From Haloarcula sp. CBA1127 (GTDB lineage Archaea; Halobacteriota; Halobacteria; Halobacteriales; Haloarculaceae): a stretch of 64,000 bases of DNA. The DNA lies in assembly GCF_001485575.1 (NCBI RefSeq), contig NZ_BCNB01000006.1, positions 3,038,001 through 3,102,000 on the forward strand. The letters are read 5' to 3'. The translations under genes and the position numbers were made by a program. This document shows, in pieces, positions 8,473 to 17,900 of the stretch (its first letter is position 1; the number at the start of each line of letters is the position of its first letter). The notes under the pieces are model-generated. The model made no database searches and had not been told where the DNA came from. It worked only from the letters and a program-made list of their open reading frames with translations.

Positions 8473-8578
8473 TTTCCGTACGCCACGCGGTCTTTGACTG
8501 TGTGGCCACACACCCCACCCCACTCTTTCCATACGCCACGCGGTCTCTGACTGCGTGGCCACACACCCCCCTACTCCA
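8473..8578. repeat. Two tandem 53-bp hairpin-forming repeats
   Basis: Unit 1 is 8473-8525 and unit 2 is 8526-8578, each 53 bp, with about three mismatches over the first 44 positions. A partial C-rich copy of the unit end precedes them (about 8449-8472). Each unit contains GCCACGC followed 11 nt later by its complement (GCGTGGC in unit 2; GTGTGGC in unit 1, which still pairs as RNA through a G.U). The block separates the convergent zinc-ribbon and map genes, so a bidirectional termination role is possible. Confidence 0.7.
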
Positions 8579-8661
8579 CCCTTTCACACTAATCGCAGAG
8601 TGATGGCGTGCTCGAAAACGAGATTCCGATATTATCCGGCGGGTTCGAAGTCGGTGTCGCG

Positions 8662-9558
8662 CTACCGCGAGCGTGTCGTCACTTCACAACCGTCCTCGGT
8701 GATGATGACAGTGTGTTCCTTCTGACTGACGTACGCGCCGTCCTGCTCTTTGAGTACCGGGTAGCCGTGGACAATATCCTGCTGTTTCAGGCGGCGAAGC
8801 GCCATCTCCGCTCGCGGCGAGTCAAGCCAACGTGCGGCAAACGGCAGCGTGCGGTACTCCTCGGTGATCTGTTCGAGGACCTGTCGGGCCTGCCGGTTCC
8901 GAACTGAACCCTCCCGTTCGAGGGCGAAAATCTCCTCGTCAGCCCCTTCCTGCACCTTGCCGCGGCCGTCGGTGGCGAACGGCTCGATAGCGACCACGTC
9001 ACCCACGTCGAGCGTCGCACCCTGTGCCACTTCGCGGTTCGGGATGTTCGGCGACGTATGCTGCTCCCAGTGACCGAGTCCGTGGCCGGTGAGGTTCACG
9101 ACGGGGTTGTAGCCGTACCCTTCGATGACCTCCTCGACGGCTGCGCCGATCTGGCCCACGTCGACACCGGGGCCGGCGACGTCCAGCGCAGCGTCCAAGG
9201 CTTCAGCGGGCGCTTCGGCGAGTTCGTCCTGCCCGGAGAGGTCGACCGTCACGGCGGTGTCGGCGAGCCACCCGTCGACGTGGACGCCGATATCGAGGTT
9301 AACCATCTCTTCGCCGAAGGTGGCGTCGTCGTCGCGCTCAGGGGTGGCGTGAGCTGCCTCCTCGTCGATGGAGATGTTGACCGGGAACGCCGGCTTGCCG
9401 CCCAACTCCTTGATTTTATCCTCGGCCCACTGGGCGACTTCGAGGTGGGAGACGCCCACCTCGACGCGTTCGGCCGCCTCGTCGCGCACCTGTGCCAGAA
9501 TTTCGCCTGCTTCGCGGCATTTCTCGTACTGCTCGGAATCGAAGTCCACGTCAGTCAT
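8662..9558 (-). CDS. map: Methionine aminopeptidase, type II (archaeal)
   Basis: This 298-residue cytosolic metallopeptidase removes the initiator Met from nascent proteins. The fold's signatures are present: an N-terminal helix with REAGEILAQV, the AFPVNISIDEEAAHATP segment, two metal-ligand Asp residues in VNLDIGVHVDGWLADTAVTV, and the catalytic His loop NLTGHGLGHWEQHTSPNIPN. The C-terminal ligands follow in IEPFATDGRGKV and the GCEVTTRSR end. The insert between ligands and the PNIPN wording mark the type II form. Length is normal. Confidence 0.95.
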   Translation of the reverse strand: MTDVDFDSEQYEKCREAGEILAQVRDEAAERVEVGVSHLEVAQWAEDKIKELGGKPAFPVNISIDEEAAHATPERDDDATFGEEMVNLDIGVHVDGWLADTAVTVDLSGQDELAEAPAEALDAALDVAGPGVDVGQIGAAVEEVIEGYGYNPVVNLTGHGLGHWEQHTSPNIPNREVAQGATLDVGDVVAIEPFATDGRGKVQEGADEEIFALEREGSVRNRQARQVLEQITEEYRTLPFAARWLDSPRAEMALRRLKQQDIVHGYPVLKEQDGAYVSQKEHTVIITEDGCEVTTRSR

Positions 9559-9600
9559 GCACGCCGGTTAGTCGGTGGCGGCCAAAGGGGTTTCCCTCTG

Positions 9601-10443
9601 CTATTTCGTCGCGGTCTGCATTGCTGCGGTGTTCCGTTCGGCCCCGGTATGGCCGGCATGGTCGAGAACGATGACGCCGGCACGTCCACCGGTCGCGTCC
9701 TCGAACTCGGCGATGGCTTCTTCGGCGGCCTGTTTCGGGCCGTACGTGTCCAGTAGTTCGACAGCGCGGCGAGCCACCCCGAACCGGGCGATAGCCTCCC
9801 CTTCGCCGGTCGCGCTCGCACCACCGCGGCTGTCCGCGTAGAAGCCAGCGCCGACCTGTGGCACATCGCCGACTCGACCGGCCAGCGCGTACCAGCGCCC
9901 GGCGGTCGATGTCGCCGCGGCGAGCCGGTCCCCGTCGGTTGCGACAGCGCCGACGGTGTCAGTGCCGCTGAAATGCTCACGAACCCAGTCGAGGTGGTCA
10001 GCGGGGCCACCGTCGGGCGGGTCCGCGCGCTCGTATCGCTGTCGCGTCTCTGCAGTCGTGAGGTCCCGGCCGGTTTCGACCCCTGTACCAGCCGCGAACT
10101 CAACGGCCTCGTCGCCGGCAAGGAGGACGTGTGGCGTCTCAGTTGCCACAGTATGGGCTACATCCGCGGCGTGTACAACGCCAGACATTGCACACGCCGC
10201 TCCGACCACGCCGCCGTCGGTCATCAGTCCAGCGTCAGTCCGGACTTCGCCGTCGCTCTGGATTGCCCCACCGACACCAGCGTTGAACGCCGGGTCGGAT
10301 TCGAGCGGCCGAAGCGCGGCCAGCACCGCCTCCATCGGACCCTCCGCCTCCGTTGCCTGTTCAGCGGCGTCTGTGAGCGTTTCCTGCCGAGTAGTCGGTG
10401 ACTCCGGTGGACTGCCCGCGCCGCCGTGGACGATGACGTGCAT
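9601..10443 (-). CDS. Isoaspartyl peptidase / L-asparaginase (Ntn hydrolase)
   Basis: From the ATG at 10443 (MHVIVHGGAGS) the product is 280 residues. It has the N-terminal HGGAG motif, NAGVGGAIQSDGEV, and the autocleavage/nucleophile region GTDTVGAVATDGDRLAAATSTAG, in which the threonine before VGAV becomes the N-terminal nucleophile of the beta subunit. RVGDVPQVGAGFYAD is the family RVGD.P..GAG motif. The enzyme hydrolyses isoaspartyl dipeptides and/or asparagine in the cytosol. A longer frame with an upstream start lacks conserved residues. Confidence 0.88.
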   Translation of the reverse strand: MHVIVHGGAGSPPESPTTRQETLTDAAEQATEAEGPMEAVLAALRPLESDPAFNAGVGGAIQSDGEVRTDAGLMTDGGVVGAACAMSGVVHAADVAHTVATETPHVLLAGDEAVEFAAGTGVETGRDLTTAETRQRYERADPPDGGPADHLDWVREHFSGTDTVGAVATDGDRLAAATSTAGRWYALAGRVGDVPQVGAGFYADSRGGASATGEGEAIARFGVARRAVELLDTYGPKQAAEEAIAEFEDATGGRAGVIVLDHAGHTGAERNTAAMQTATK

Positions 10444-10593
10444 ACAGCCCCGTTGACACACGAAAGGCATATCACCTCCGGGAATTGCGATAGTGACGTG
10501 CCGGCGTGCGGTCGTGACCTTTCTTTACGCACTGTGTTACCACGTCTGAGGCAAAGCGGCACGCCTTTAGGGGCGACTATCAATTGGCGGAAT

Positions 10594-11856
<1,263 letters not shown>

Positions 11857-11885
11857 GCGAGTCGCGCTGACGACATAGACGCTCA

Positions 11886-11893
11886 ATTTTTTA
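11886..11893 (+). terminator. Oligo-T terminator after icd
   Basis: A run of six T residues (attttttat) begins 30 nt after the icd stop codon. Archaeal RNA polymerase terminates at such oligo-T tracts without needing a hairpin. Confidence 0.45.
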
Positions 11894-12001
11894 TCACCCC
11901 TCACAGCCTAGGAGTGACGTGACAAGTGAGTACTGTTAGGGGAACGGGGCTGTCGCTCGGGAGTCTCCTTCGTCCACGGACCGCATCCGGTCCGAGAAGC
12001 G

Positions 12002-12229
12002 TTACTCTGTCAGCGGCAGGACCACGCCGAACACGAGCGGTGAGAGGAGTCCGACGAGAATACCGAGCATTTCCATGTCGACCAGCAGCGTGTCGCCCCA
12101 GGCGGGGAGCGTCCCGAGAACGGCGCTTCCGGCGACTTCTCCTGCGATACCGAGGAGGAACAGCCCTGCCCCGAGCATGAACCCGCGCTTTGCGAGTGTC
12201 GCATAGTCCGCGTTCCAGTTCTGGCTCAT
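12002..12229 (-). CDS. Small haloarchaeal membrane protein
   Basis: This 75-residue protein has an N-terminal soluble stretch (MSQNWNADYATLAKRGF) and two hydrophobic helices (MLGAGLFLLGIAGEVAG and LGILVGLLSPLVFGVVLPLTE) separated by an amphipathic loop LPAWGDTLLVDMEM. The wording recurs in haloarchaeal genomes as a conserved unknown family. It is divergent from another tiny membrane gene at 12311, and an 18-bp perfect palindrome lies between them, which suggests joint regulation. Confidence 0.7.
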   Translation of the reverse strand: MSQNWNADYATLAKRGFMLGAGLFLLGIAGEVAGSAVLGTLPAWGDTLLVDMEMLGILVGLLSPLVFGVVLPLTE

Positions 12230-12276
12230 ATAGGTCCGTTCTCGTGGGTCTACTAAGCTCTCTCGGATCGAAAGAG

Positions 12277-12294
12277 CTACAAACGCGTTTGTAG
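12277..12294. promoter_or_regulatory. 18-bp perfect palindrome (candidate operator)
   Basis: CTACAAACGCGTTTGTAG is perfectly symmetric. It lies 17 nt upstream of the ATG at 12311 and 47 nt upstream of the divergent start at 12229, covering the position where the core promoter of the right-hand gene would be. Perfect dyads of this size usually bind homodimeric repressors. Confidence 0.6.
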
Positions 12295-12310
12295 TGATAT
12301 CTGTGCATAC

Positions 12311-12535
12311 ATGGTTTCAGAATCGATTCCGGAGCTACTCGAACTCCTGCTCTCGACGCTTCTCGCGGCCGGACTAACTGTGGGGGGAGCACTCACCGAA
12401 CAGGCCGCCCTCGCCGATCTGTCCGGCGGCGTCTCCGCGTTCGCTGCCTGGGAGGTGTACATGGGGCTGGTCCTCCTGTACGCCGGCTACACCCTCGCAT
12501 CGCGGCGAGTGTTTCCCGCGCTCGGAAGCGCCTGA
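12311..12535 (+). CDS. Small haloarchaeal membrane protein
   Basis: A 74-residue protein with a short acidic start (MVSESIPELLELL), a helix LLAAGLTVGGALTEQAALADL, and a second helix AAWEVYMGLVLLYAGYTLA followed by a basic end. It looks like one of the conserved haloarchaeal small membrane families; function unknown. It converges on the lipoprotein gene, with 21 bp between stops, and shares a divergent regulatory region holding a perfect palindrome with the gene at 12229. Confidence 0.65.
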   Translation: MVSESIPELLELLLSTLLAAGLTVGGALTEQAALADLSGGVSAFAAWEVYMGLVLLYAGYTLASRRVFPALGSA

Positions 12536-12556
12536 TTGTTTTCTGCAGGCGGACTA

Positions 12557-13354
12557 TTAGTCCTGAAACGACCGCTGGGTTGTATTTTCGACCCACTCTG
12601 GCTGTCTCACTGTTGTCGACCCGATCTGTCGGAGCCGCATCTCTTGGGTGACACGAACCTGCCGGTCGCTTCGTTCTGCGTCGAAGGCCAGCCGAAACGC
12701 CGAAACGGTACCGTCGTGACTGACGCGAAGTCGGACGGAGACGTTGCGAGGGTCGTTCACGAACAGCGGTGTGTTGAGTCTGTCAGGGTTCCGAAAGCGG
12801 GTGCCGACGAGGACGACGCCGCTGTCACTCCGGTCTGCAACGGAGAGGGCGACGGCTTCTCCGACGCCACGTATCGTCCGGCGCTCCGAGAGGTCCGAAA
12901 CCGGGCCGTCGTCGCGGACTGGCCACGTGACCCGGTTACGCCCGTTCGCTCGCTCGTCGTACTGGGCCGCGACGATAGAGCCGTTGGTCCAGTAGTCGAT
13001 GCGGGTGGTGAACGTGTTCAGTTCCGTGCCGTTCTGGCGGAACTGCCCTGCGTACGTCGTCTTGTTCACCGCGACGTAGCGGGTGTGGTTGGACCGCCGG
13101 AGCACTGTCCCGTTGCTGTCAGTGACCCACTGGCGAGTGACCAGCGTGTAATTCGTCGTCGCAAGCGTCCGCTCGTGGGTGCTGGCCAGCGTTGACGGCA
13201 CCACTGCGTCGTCGCTCACGCCCGGCGGATACCCGACCCCGTCGGTCGGCACCGCTGCCGGCGTGACCGTCTCGGGACTGTCTTGCTGGACAAATCCAGA
13301 ACAGCCGGCGAGTACGAGCGCGAGCGTCACGACAGCAACCACTGCTCGCGTCAT
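12557..13354 (-). CDS. Secreted haloarchaeal lipoprotein
   Basis: The 265-residue protein begins with a signal peptide and lipobox (MTRAVVAVVTLALVLAGCSGF), so the mature form is probably lipid-anchored at Cys17 on the outer membrane face. The rest is a single extracellular domain, rich in beta-strand-like segments and N-glycosylation sequons (NYT, NHT, NKT, NGT, NGS, NVS). It contains paired patterns such as RYVAVNKTTYAGQF and YWTNGSIVAAQYDER typical of a haloarchaeal lipoprotein family (probably DUF7537). No enzymatic motif is seen. It stands alone. Confidence 0.8.
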   Translation of the reverse strand: MTRAVVAVVTLALVLAGCSGFVQQDSPETVTPAAVPTDGVGYPPGVSDDAVVPSTLASTHERTLATTNYTLVTRQWVTDSNGTVLRRSNHTRYVAVNKTTYAGQFRQNGTELNTFTTRIDYWTNGSIVAAQYDERANGRNRVTWPVRDDGPVSDLSERRTIRGVGEAVALSVADRSDSGVVLVGTRFRNPDRLNTPLFVNDPRNVSVRLRVSHDGTVSAFRLAFDAERSDRQVRVTQEMRLRQIGSTTVRQPEWVENTTQRSFQD

Positions 13355-13464
13355 TGGTTACCATACGGCCGGAGGACTCAAACAGTTGTGGTTGTACTGT
13401 CGGCTGGACCTATTGTAGGGTATTCGCGGTGGCGGAATTCGGTACAGACGTACAGCCGACAGTG

Positions 13465-13803
13465 CTAGTCCTGCCAGTCCGGGTTCGGCCTGGGCGGACT
13501 GAACACGTCAATGCCACGAACCGGCTCCTCACCGTCGTTGCGCGCCTCGTGTGGTTCCTCGCTTGGGACCACGTAGGAGTCGCCGGGACCGATGACGTAC
13601 TCCTCGCCGTTGACGTGGAAGGTAAAGGTCCCCTTCACAACGTAGCCGACCTGCTCGTGGCGGTGGCTGTGCTCCGGGACGGCCGCGCCGGGTTCGATAT
13701 GGAACTGCTGGACGCTCATCTGCTCTCCGACGGCCATCTGTGTCAGGTGCACGCCGTCGACTGCTTCGACTGTCTCACAGGCCGCCTGTGGTACTTCTTC
13801 CAT
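13465..13803 (-). CDS. Cupin-domain protein
   Basis: The 112-residue protein is a single small beta-barrel cupin. Motif 1 is seen as PGAAVPEHSHRHEQVGYVVKG with the metal-binding H-x-H-x3-E pattern, and motif 2 as GDSYVVPSEEPHEARNDG with the last histidine. Such cupins bind a metal and act as isomerases, dioxygenases or sugar/ligand sensors; the substrate is unknown. It converges on neither neighbour closely; the gene at 13896 is divergent. Confidence 0.85.
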   Translation of the reverse strand: MEEVPQAACETVEAVDGVHLTQMAVGEQMSVQQFHIEPGAAVPEHSHRHEQVGYVVKGTFTFHVNGEEYVIGPGDSYVVPSEEPHEARNDGEEPVRGIDVFSPPRPNPDWQD

Positions 13804-13895
13804 GCTCAGCTATGTCATGTCCACCGCACCTAAGCCTTCGTCCCCCGGCATTGGACGTCGGTGGATTCAGTACCGTCCGGCCCTGACAGAGGGGT

Positions 13896-14420
13896 ATGTA
13901 CGCGGTCGTCGGGTGTAGTGATTGTAGCGCACTGTGGGTCACCGAGGGGCGGCCGGAGACGACCCAGTGCCCGCGGTGTGGCACGCGCCGCAAACACGAG
14001 AAGCGCCGGAAGTTCGTCGAGACGGACGACGAGGCCCACGCCCGCGAGGTTCGAGCGTCGATGCTGGCCAACCGGCAGGGGGAGGGCGACGCCTTCGCGG
14101 AGTTGGACTCCTACGCTGAGATGGAGCGGCAGGTCGACGACGCGGGCGTGGACGACGAGACGTATCTCGGAGATTCGGGGGTGGACACCGACGCCGTGTC
14201 GGCAGCCGCCGACCGTGCCGAGCAGGGGGCGACAGGTGGGTCAAGCCGCAAGGAAACGGTAACGAACGCGTTGCGGGAGCTGGACGAGCCGACCGAGGAC
14301 GAGATCGTAGGCTACGCCGAGGAGCGTGGCGTCCCGGCGTCGTACACCCGGAAGGCGTTGAAAAAGCTGGTTCGCGCCGGCGAGGCATCGGAGAGCCGGG
14401 GGCAGTACCGGCTGCTATGA
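13896..14420 (+). CDS. Zinc-ribbon and winged-helix protein (DUF5817 type)
   Basis: The 174-residue protein has an N-terminal zinc ribbon with two Cys pairs (VVGCSDCSALWV and TQCPRCGTRRKHEKRRKF). A helical linker beginning ETDDEAHAREVRASMLANRQG follows, then a Ser/Ala-rich spacer, and from about residue 118 a winged-helix domain (KETVTNALRELDEPTEDEIVGYAEERGVPASYTRKALKKLVRAGEA). This matches the conserved haloarchaeal DUF5817 architecture, a probable nucleic-acid-binding protein. It overlaps the next gene by 4 nt (ATGA), so the two are cotranscribed. Confidence 0.85.
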   Translation: MYAVVGCSDCSALWVTEGRPETTQCPRCGTRRKHEKRRKFVETDDEAHAREVRASMLANRQGEGDAFAELDSYAEMERQVDDAGVDDETYLGDSGVDTDAVSAAADRAEQGATGGSSRKETVTNALRELDEPTEDEIVGYAEERGVPASYTRKALKKLVRAGEASESRGQYRLL

Positions 14421-14770
14421 CCGCGACACTGGATTTCGAGCCCGGACCGGTAGCGGTCGGGACGCTCGTCGGTCTCTCGGGACTGCTGTTCTTGCTTACG
14501 CCGGTCGTCGAACCCGTCGCAGTCGGCTCGCTGCGGGTGAGCACGGTCGCGCTCTCGGCAGTCGTTCTCACGCTCGGATTCACGCTGGGCACGGTCGTGT
14601 TCGCTCGCCGGGGCCGACGGCTGTTCGCCATCGCCCACGGCGTCTTCGCCGTCGCGTGGGCGCTGCTCGTGCTTGGCCCGCTGCTCGGGCGGGAAGCGCT
14701 CCTGCTCGCTGGGGTCGTCGTGCTCGTCGCGGGTGCCGGCTTTCTCGTGAGTCAGAGCCGACAGCGATAG
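14417..14770 (+). CDS. Hypothetical four-helix membrane protein
   Basis: A 117-residue protein with about four hydrophobic helices: TLVGLSGLLFLLTPVVEPVAV, STVALSAVVLTLGFTLGTVVF, IAHGVFAVAWALLVLGPLLG, and LLLAGVVVLVAGAGFLV. Arginine-rich loops (ARRGRRL, QSRQR) set topology. It starts inside the stop of the zinc-ribbon/winged-helix gene, so the pair is translationally coupled. No function recognised. It converges on hmgA. Confidence 0.7.
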   Translation: MTATLDFEPGPVAVGTLVGLSGLLFLLTPVVEPVAVGSLRVSTVALSAVVLTLGFTLGTVVFARRGRRLFAIAHGVFAVAWALLVLGPLLGREALLLAGVVVLVAGAGFLVSQSRQR

Positions 14771-14791
14771 TGCACCGCCGGGCGGCTGACG

Positions 14792-16009
14792 CTACCGACC
14801 GAGGTCGGCGTGTGCCGAAGAGAGATGGCGCGACGACAGTGCTGCAAGCAAAGAGAGTTCCCCAGCCAGTGCGCCGGCGGCAATAACTTCGGCGAGCGCG
14901 TCGGCGTTACTCCCAGCAGGGTCACCGCCGCCACTGTATCCCAGCACGTCCAGTGCTTCGGACTGTGTCGGCAGGCCCGTGCCACCGCCGACGGTCCCGA
15001 CCTCCAGCGACGCGATGGTGACTGAGGCGTACAGGCCGTCCTCGCGGGCGTCGACCGTCGTGATAGCGTTGCTCCCTTCGACGACCTGTGCCATATCCTG
15101 CCCGAGCGCGAGGAAGGCGGCGGCGACGACGTTGGCGGCGTGAGCGTTGAATCCTAACGCACCGGCCTTTGCGGAGCCGACGAGGTTCTTTCGGGTGTTG
15201 GCCTCAACGATGGCGTCGGAGGTCGTATCGAGTCGGTCCTCGACCTGCTCGTGTGGGATGAGTACGTCGGCAGCGACGGTGCGGCCCCGGCCCTCGACGG
15301 CGTTGATGGCAGCGGGCTTCTTATCCGAACAGAGATTGCCCGAGAGCGCCACGAGGTCGGCCGGCGTTTCAGACTCGACAATATCGCAGGCTGCTTCCGT
15401 CGCGATGGTGGCCATGTTCATCCCCATCGCGTCTTTGGTGTCGTAGGAAAATCGCAGGAATACGCTGTCGCCGACGACGTAGGGTGTCACGTCCTGTAGT
15501 TCGCCGTGGCTCGTCGTCGACTCGGCGGCGTCGGCGAGGACGTCGACGTGTTCGCGAACCCAGGCCGATACCTCGCCCGCCTCGGCTACGTCCTCAACGC
15601 GGAACACCGGCGCGCGGGTCATCCCGGATTTGAGGACACGAGCGGTCGCGCCGCCGGCGTTGCGGATGGTCGAAACGCCACGGTTGACGGAGGCCAGCAG
15701 CGCGCCCTCGCTGGTCGCCAGCGGGAGGTGGTGGTCACCCTCGGCGGCCCCGCCGTCGACAGGCAGCGGGCCGACGACGCCCATCGGGACCTGCGCCGCG
15801 CCGACCATGTTCTCGATGTTGCTCTCGGCGTCGGCGGCGTCGAACGTGTAGTCGCCGACCGCAGAGAGGTCCGTGTCAGTCTCCTCGGCCAGCAGGTGTC
15901 TGCGGGCCGCCGCCGCGGTGTCGGGCTCGGCGTGGTCTTCCAGTTCGTAGAGCCGCAACTCACCGTCACGAACGCGCTCTGCGAGCGCGACGACGTCGGA
16001 GTCGGTCAT
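14792..16009 (-). CDS. hmgA: 3-hydroxy-3-methylglutaryl-CoA reductase (class I, NADPH)
   Basis: This 405-residue enzyme reduces HMG-CoA to mevalonate, the committed step of archaeal isoprenoid-ether lipid synthesis and the target of statins. Signatures are ENMVGAAQVPMGVVGPLP with the catalytic Glu-proximal loop, the SDKKPAAINAVEGRG lysine motif, DAMGMNMA, the VGTVGGGTGLPTQ nucleotide-binding segment, and the C-terminal catalytic His in LSSRHLSSAHADLGR. Length matches haloarchaeal HMGR. The gene is monocistronic, convergent with the membrane gene at 14417. Confidence 0.96.
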   Translation of the reverse strand: MTDSDVVALAERVRDGELRLYELEDHAEPDTAAAARRHLLAEETDTDLSAVGDYTFDAADAESNIENMVGAAQVPMGVVGPLPVDGGAAEGDHHLPLATSEGALLASVNRGVSTIRNAGGATARVLKSGMTRAPVFRVEDVAEAGEVSAWVREHVDVLADAAESTTSHGELQDVTPYVVGDSVFLRFSYDTKDAMGMNMATIATEAACDIVESETPADLVALSGNLCSDKKPAAINAVEGRGRTVAADVLIPHEQVEDRLDTTSDAIVEANTRKNLVGSAKAGALGFNAHAANVVAAAFLALGQDMAQVVEGSNAITTVDAREDGLYASVTIASLEVGTVGGGTGLPTQSEALDVLGYSGGGDPAGSNADALAEVIAAGALAGELSLLAALSSRHLSSAHADLGR

Positions 16010-16060
16010 GCCCGGATTCTGGCGGTGGACCCCCCTAACAGTTGTGGGACGCAGGTCCAG

Positions 16061-17473
16061 TCACACCTTGTCCGGGAGTTCGTCAGGGCTGACGGTCTTA
16101 CCGTCGACCTCGATGCTGAAATCGGCGTCTCCGTCTGTACGTGCAAACGACGTGATATCCCCGGTGACGAGGTACGTATCGCCGCTATCGGTGTTGCCGG
16201 TGGATCCGGAGACAGTCATCGTTCCGTCCTCGTTTTCTGTGAAACTGTCGTTGTCTTCGACAGATCTGTCGTCCACCGCACCTGGCTGGGGTTGGACGCG
16301 CCCGTCGACGGTGAACTCGTAGGCGACCTCACCTTCTTCGGTCCCGATGATTGCGACGCTGTGTCTCTGTGAGGTAGAGCCGCCGATTACCCGTCGCTCA
16401 AGCGCTCTAGCGACAAACTCCCCGTCGCCGCCGGTCTGTGTGATATCTGTTATGTCACCGTTGACGGCGTAGACATCACCGTACCCAGGGTTACCGGTGA
16501 AGCCGGTGACCGTCCACGTTCCGTCCCCATTCTGTGAGATGCTATCGTTCGAGCCAGCGCCGAGTTTCTCATTCACGTCGACGGGCCGTATCGGGCCTGT
16601 CGCAGTGAGTTCGTACTCGACGGGGCCGGCTTTCGTGCCGACGATCTCGATGAGTCGCTCCTGATGACTCTCGGTGCCGAACAGCGACGGCTGTGCATGG
16701 GGGTTTTTCAGGTTGAACGAGACGTAATCAATATCGGTACGAATATCCACCGCATCGAGTACCTTGCCGGAGTTTTCGCCGGTCCCCCGGTACAGGTTCG
16801 GAACTGCGCCCATGGCAAGCGAGGTAGTAGATCCGATTGAGTCTTCAAACTCCTGAATGTCGCCGGGGCCGCCGATGTTGTCCGTTCCATAGTGTTGCTT
16901 TCCCTCATAACTCCCGTCAGTGAATCGGATTGAAACACTCGTCGCCAACACATCGGCAATACGTCCTCTGAGATTGAGCAATAATTCTGCTGGCGGGACG
17001 TAGGCGGATGTCGCAGTGTATCTCGTTGCCCGTGGCCGGTCTGGTTCACAGGGGTCGACCTCGAATCGCTTTTCCTCGCCGGTCGAATTGTTTTCAATGT
17101 CAATAGAGGTCATTGTCCGCCCGGGTGAGCCATAGCGAATCAGTTCGTCATCGCTAGCCCGTCTTCCTGGCCCCTTTTGTGCTGCGACTGTGCTCCCGTC
17201 GCGGAAGTTAACAGCGAGATAGTCGATACCGCTTCTGTCGTCGACGACCACGTGGTCGCATTTGAACGTGAACTGGTCTTCAGTGACTGCTGCGGCTGCC
17301 GTCCCGGCGGTCCCGCCGATTCCTACGGCTCCGACGAGTGCTGTCCCGAGCGCGCCTTCAAGAAATGTCCGTCTCGTGTTGCCGCTCCCGTCTTGTCGGC
17401 TGCCGTTCGACTGCAAAGAAGTGTCTGTGCCGCTGTGTTCGCTGTTTTCGGTCAATCTGAATAGATTGGACAC
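16061..17473 (-). CDS. Tat-exported protein with a duplicated C-terminal domain
   Basis: The 470-residue protein carries a Tat signal (NTRRTFLEGALGTALVGAVGIGG, preceded by an unusually long hydrophilic leader of about 30 residues). A unique N-terminal domain (about 60-270) follows, then two tandem copies of a 98-100-residue unit, about 273-370 and 371-470. Both copies share the pattern GT-x-x-G-x-V-x-YE-x-T-x-x-G and N-x-DGT-x-TV-x-G-x-TGN, then GD-x-Y-x-V-x-GDIT. It is expected to fold before export and act at the cell surface or outside. No enzyme motif is recognised. The promoter side is a 427-bp AT-richer gap. Confidence 0.75.
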   Translation of the reverse strand: MSNLFRLTENSEHSGTDTSLQSNGSRQDGSGNTRRTFLEGALGTALVGAVGIGGTAGTAAAAVTEDQFTFKCDHVVVDDRSGIDYLAVNFRDGSTVAAQKGPGRRASDDELIRYGSPGRTMTSIDIENNSTGEEKRFEVDPCEPDRPRATRYTATSAYVPPAELLLNLRGRIADVLATSVSIRFTDGSYEGKQHYGTDNIGGPGDIQEFEDSIGSTTSLAMGAVPNLYRGTGENSGKVLDAVDIRTDIDYVSFNLKNPHAQPSLFGTESHQERLIEIVGTKAGPVEYELTATGPIRPVDVNEKLGAGSNDSISQNGDGTWTVTGFTGNPGYGDVYAVNGDITDITQTGGDGEFVARALERRVIGGSTSQRHSVAIIGTEEGEVAYEFTVDGRVQPQPGAVDDRSVEDNDSFTENEDGTMTVSGSTGNTDSGDTYLVTGDITSFARTDGDADFSIEVDGKTVSPDELPDKV

Positions 17474-17900
17474 ACACTCGGTGCCCCGTGGCTGTACATT
17501 GTTATAGAGACCTAAACTGGGTGACAGCAGCGCGTCTCATACTGGAATTCTATTGATATACACGTTGTCTTGTACAGGTTCTCCGTCAGGAAACGGCTGG
17601 GATACCAGTGCTAGAGACCGTTGATCTCGATAGGCAGAGCGGTTGAAACGAACGTGTGAAATACAGCTCCACAATCACCAACAGTTGCTTACCGGTAGCG
17701 GACAGGAGTAAGGAGTCCCATCTGAATTTCCCGCCCATGAACATTCAGGAGATATGTCTGTCCCGTTTGCTTCCCATCCATGACCCGTGACATCAGCAAT
17801 CGCCCGTCGGTGATGGAAACCACGTCGTGTGACGGCTGCACTGTCGGCGTCGCGTGACAAACTACCGAACTGTTTTCCCGCCGCCGGTCCCGGAGCCGGT
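17474..17900. other. 427-bp gap between divergent genes; AT-richer, with one possible small gene
   Basis: This gap separates the Tat-exported protein gene from the amidohydrolase gene. The left part (17500-17660) is clearly AT-richer than its surroundings and has no coding signal. The right part contains a 50-codon frame on the minus strand, listed separately. No RNA gene or repeat was seen. Confidence 0.5.
17689..17841 (-). CDS. Possible small protein of 50 residues
   Basis: A GTG-started frame reads MQPSHDVVSITDGRLLMSRV and continues with VMDGKQTGQTYLLNVHGREI, then QMGLLTPVRYR and stop. The composition is balanced and protein-like, unlike the Arg/Ser/Pro-rich text of antisense frames in this genome. 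No family is recognised, the start is uncertain and third-position G+C is lower than in neighbouring genes, which would fit either a transferred or decayed gene. It could be a chance frame. Confidence 0.3.
   Translation of the reverse strand: MQPSHDVVSITDGRLLMSRVMDGKQTGQTYLLNVHGREIQMGLLTPVRYR

Noticed and set aside
11977..11994. Hairpin CGGACC / GGTCCG just past the stop of the small membrane gene at 12002
   Set aside because: Considered as a terminator, but no oligo-T tract follows on the minus strand, which archaeal termination usually requires.
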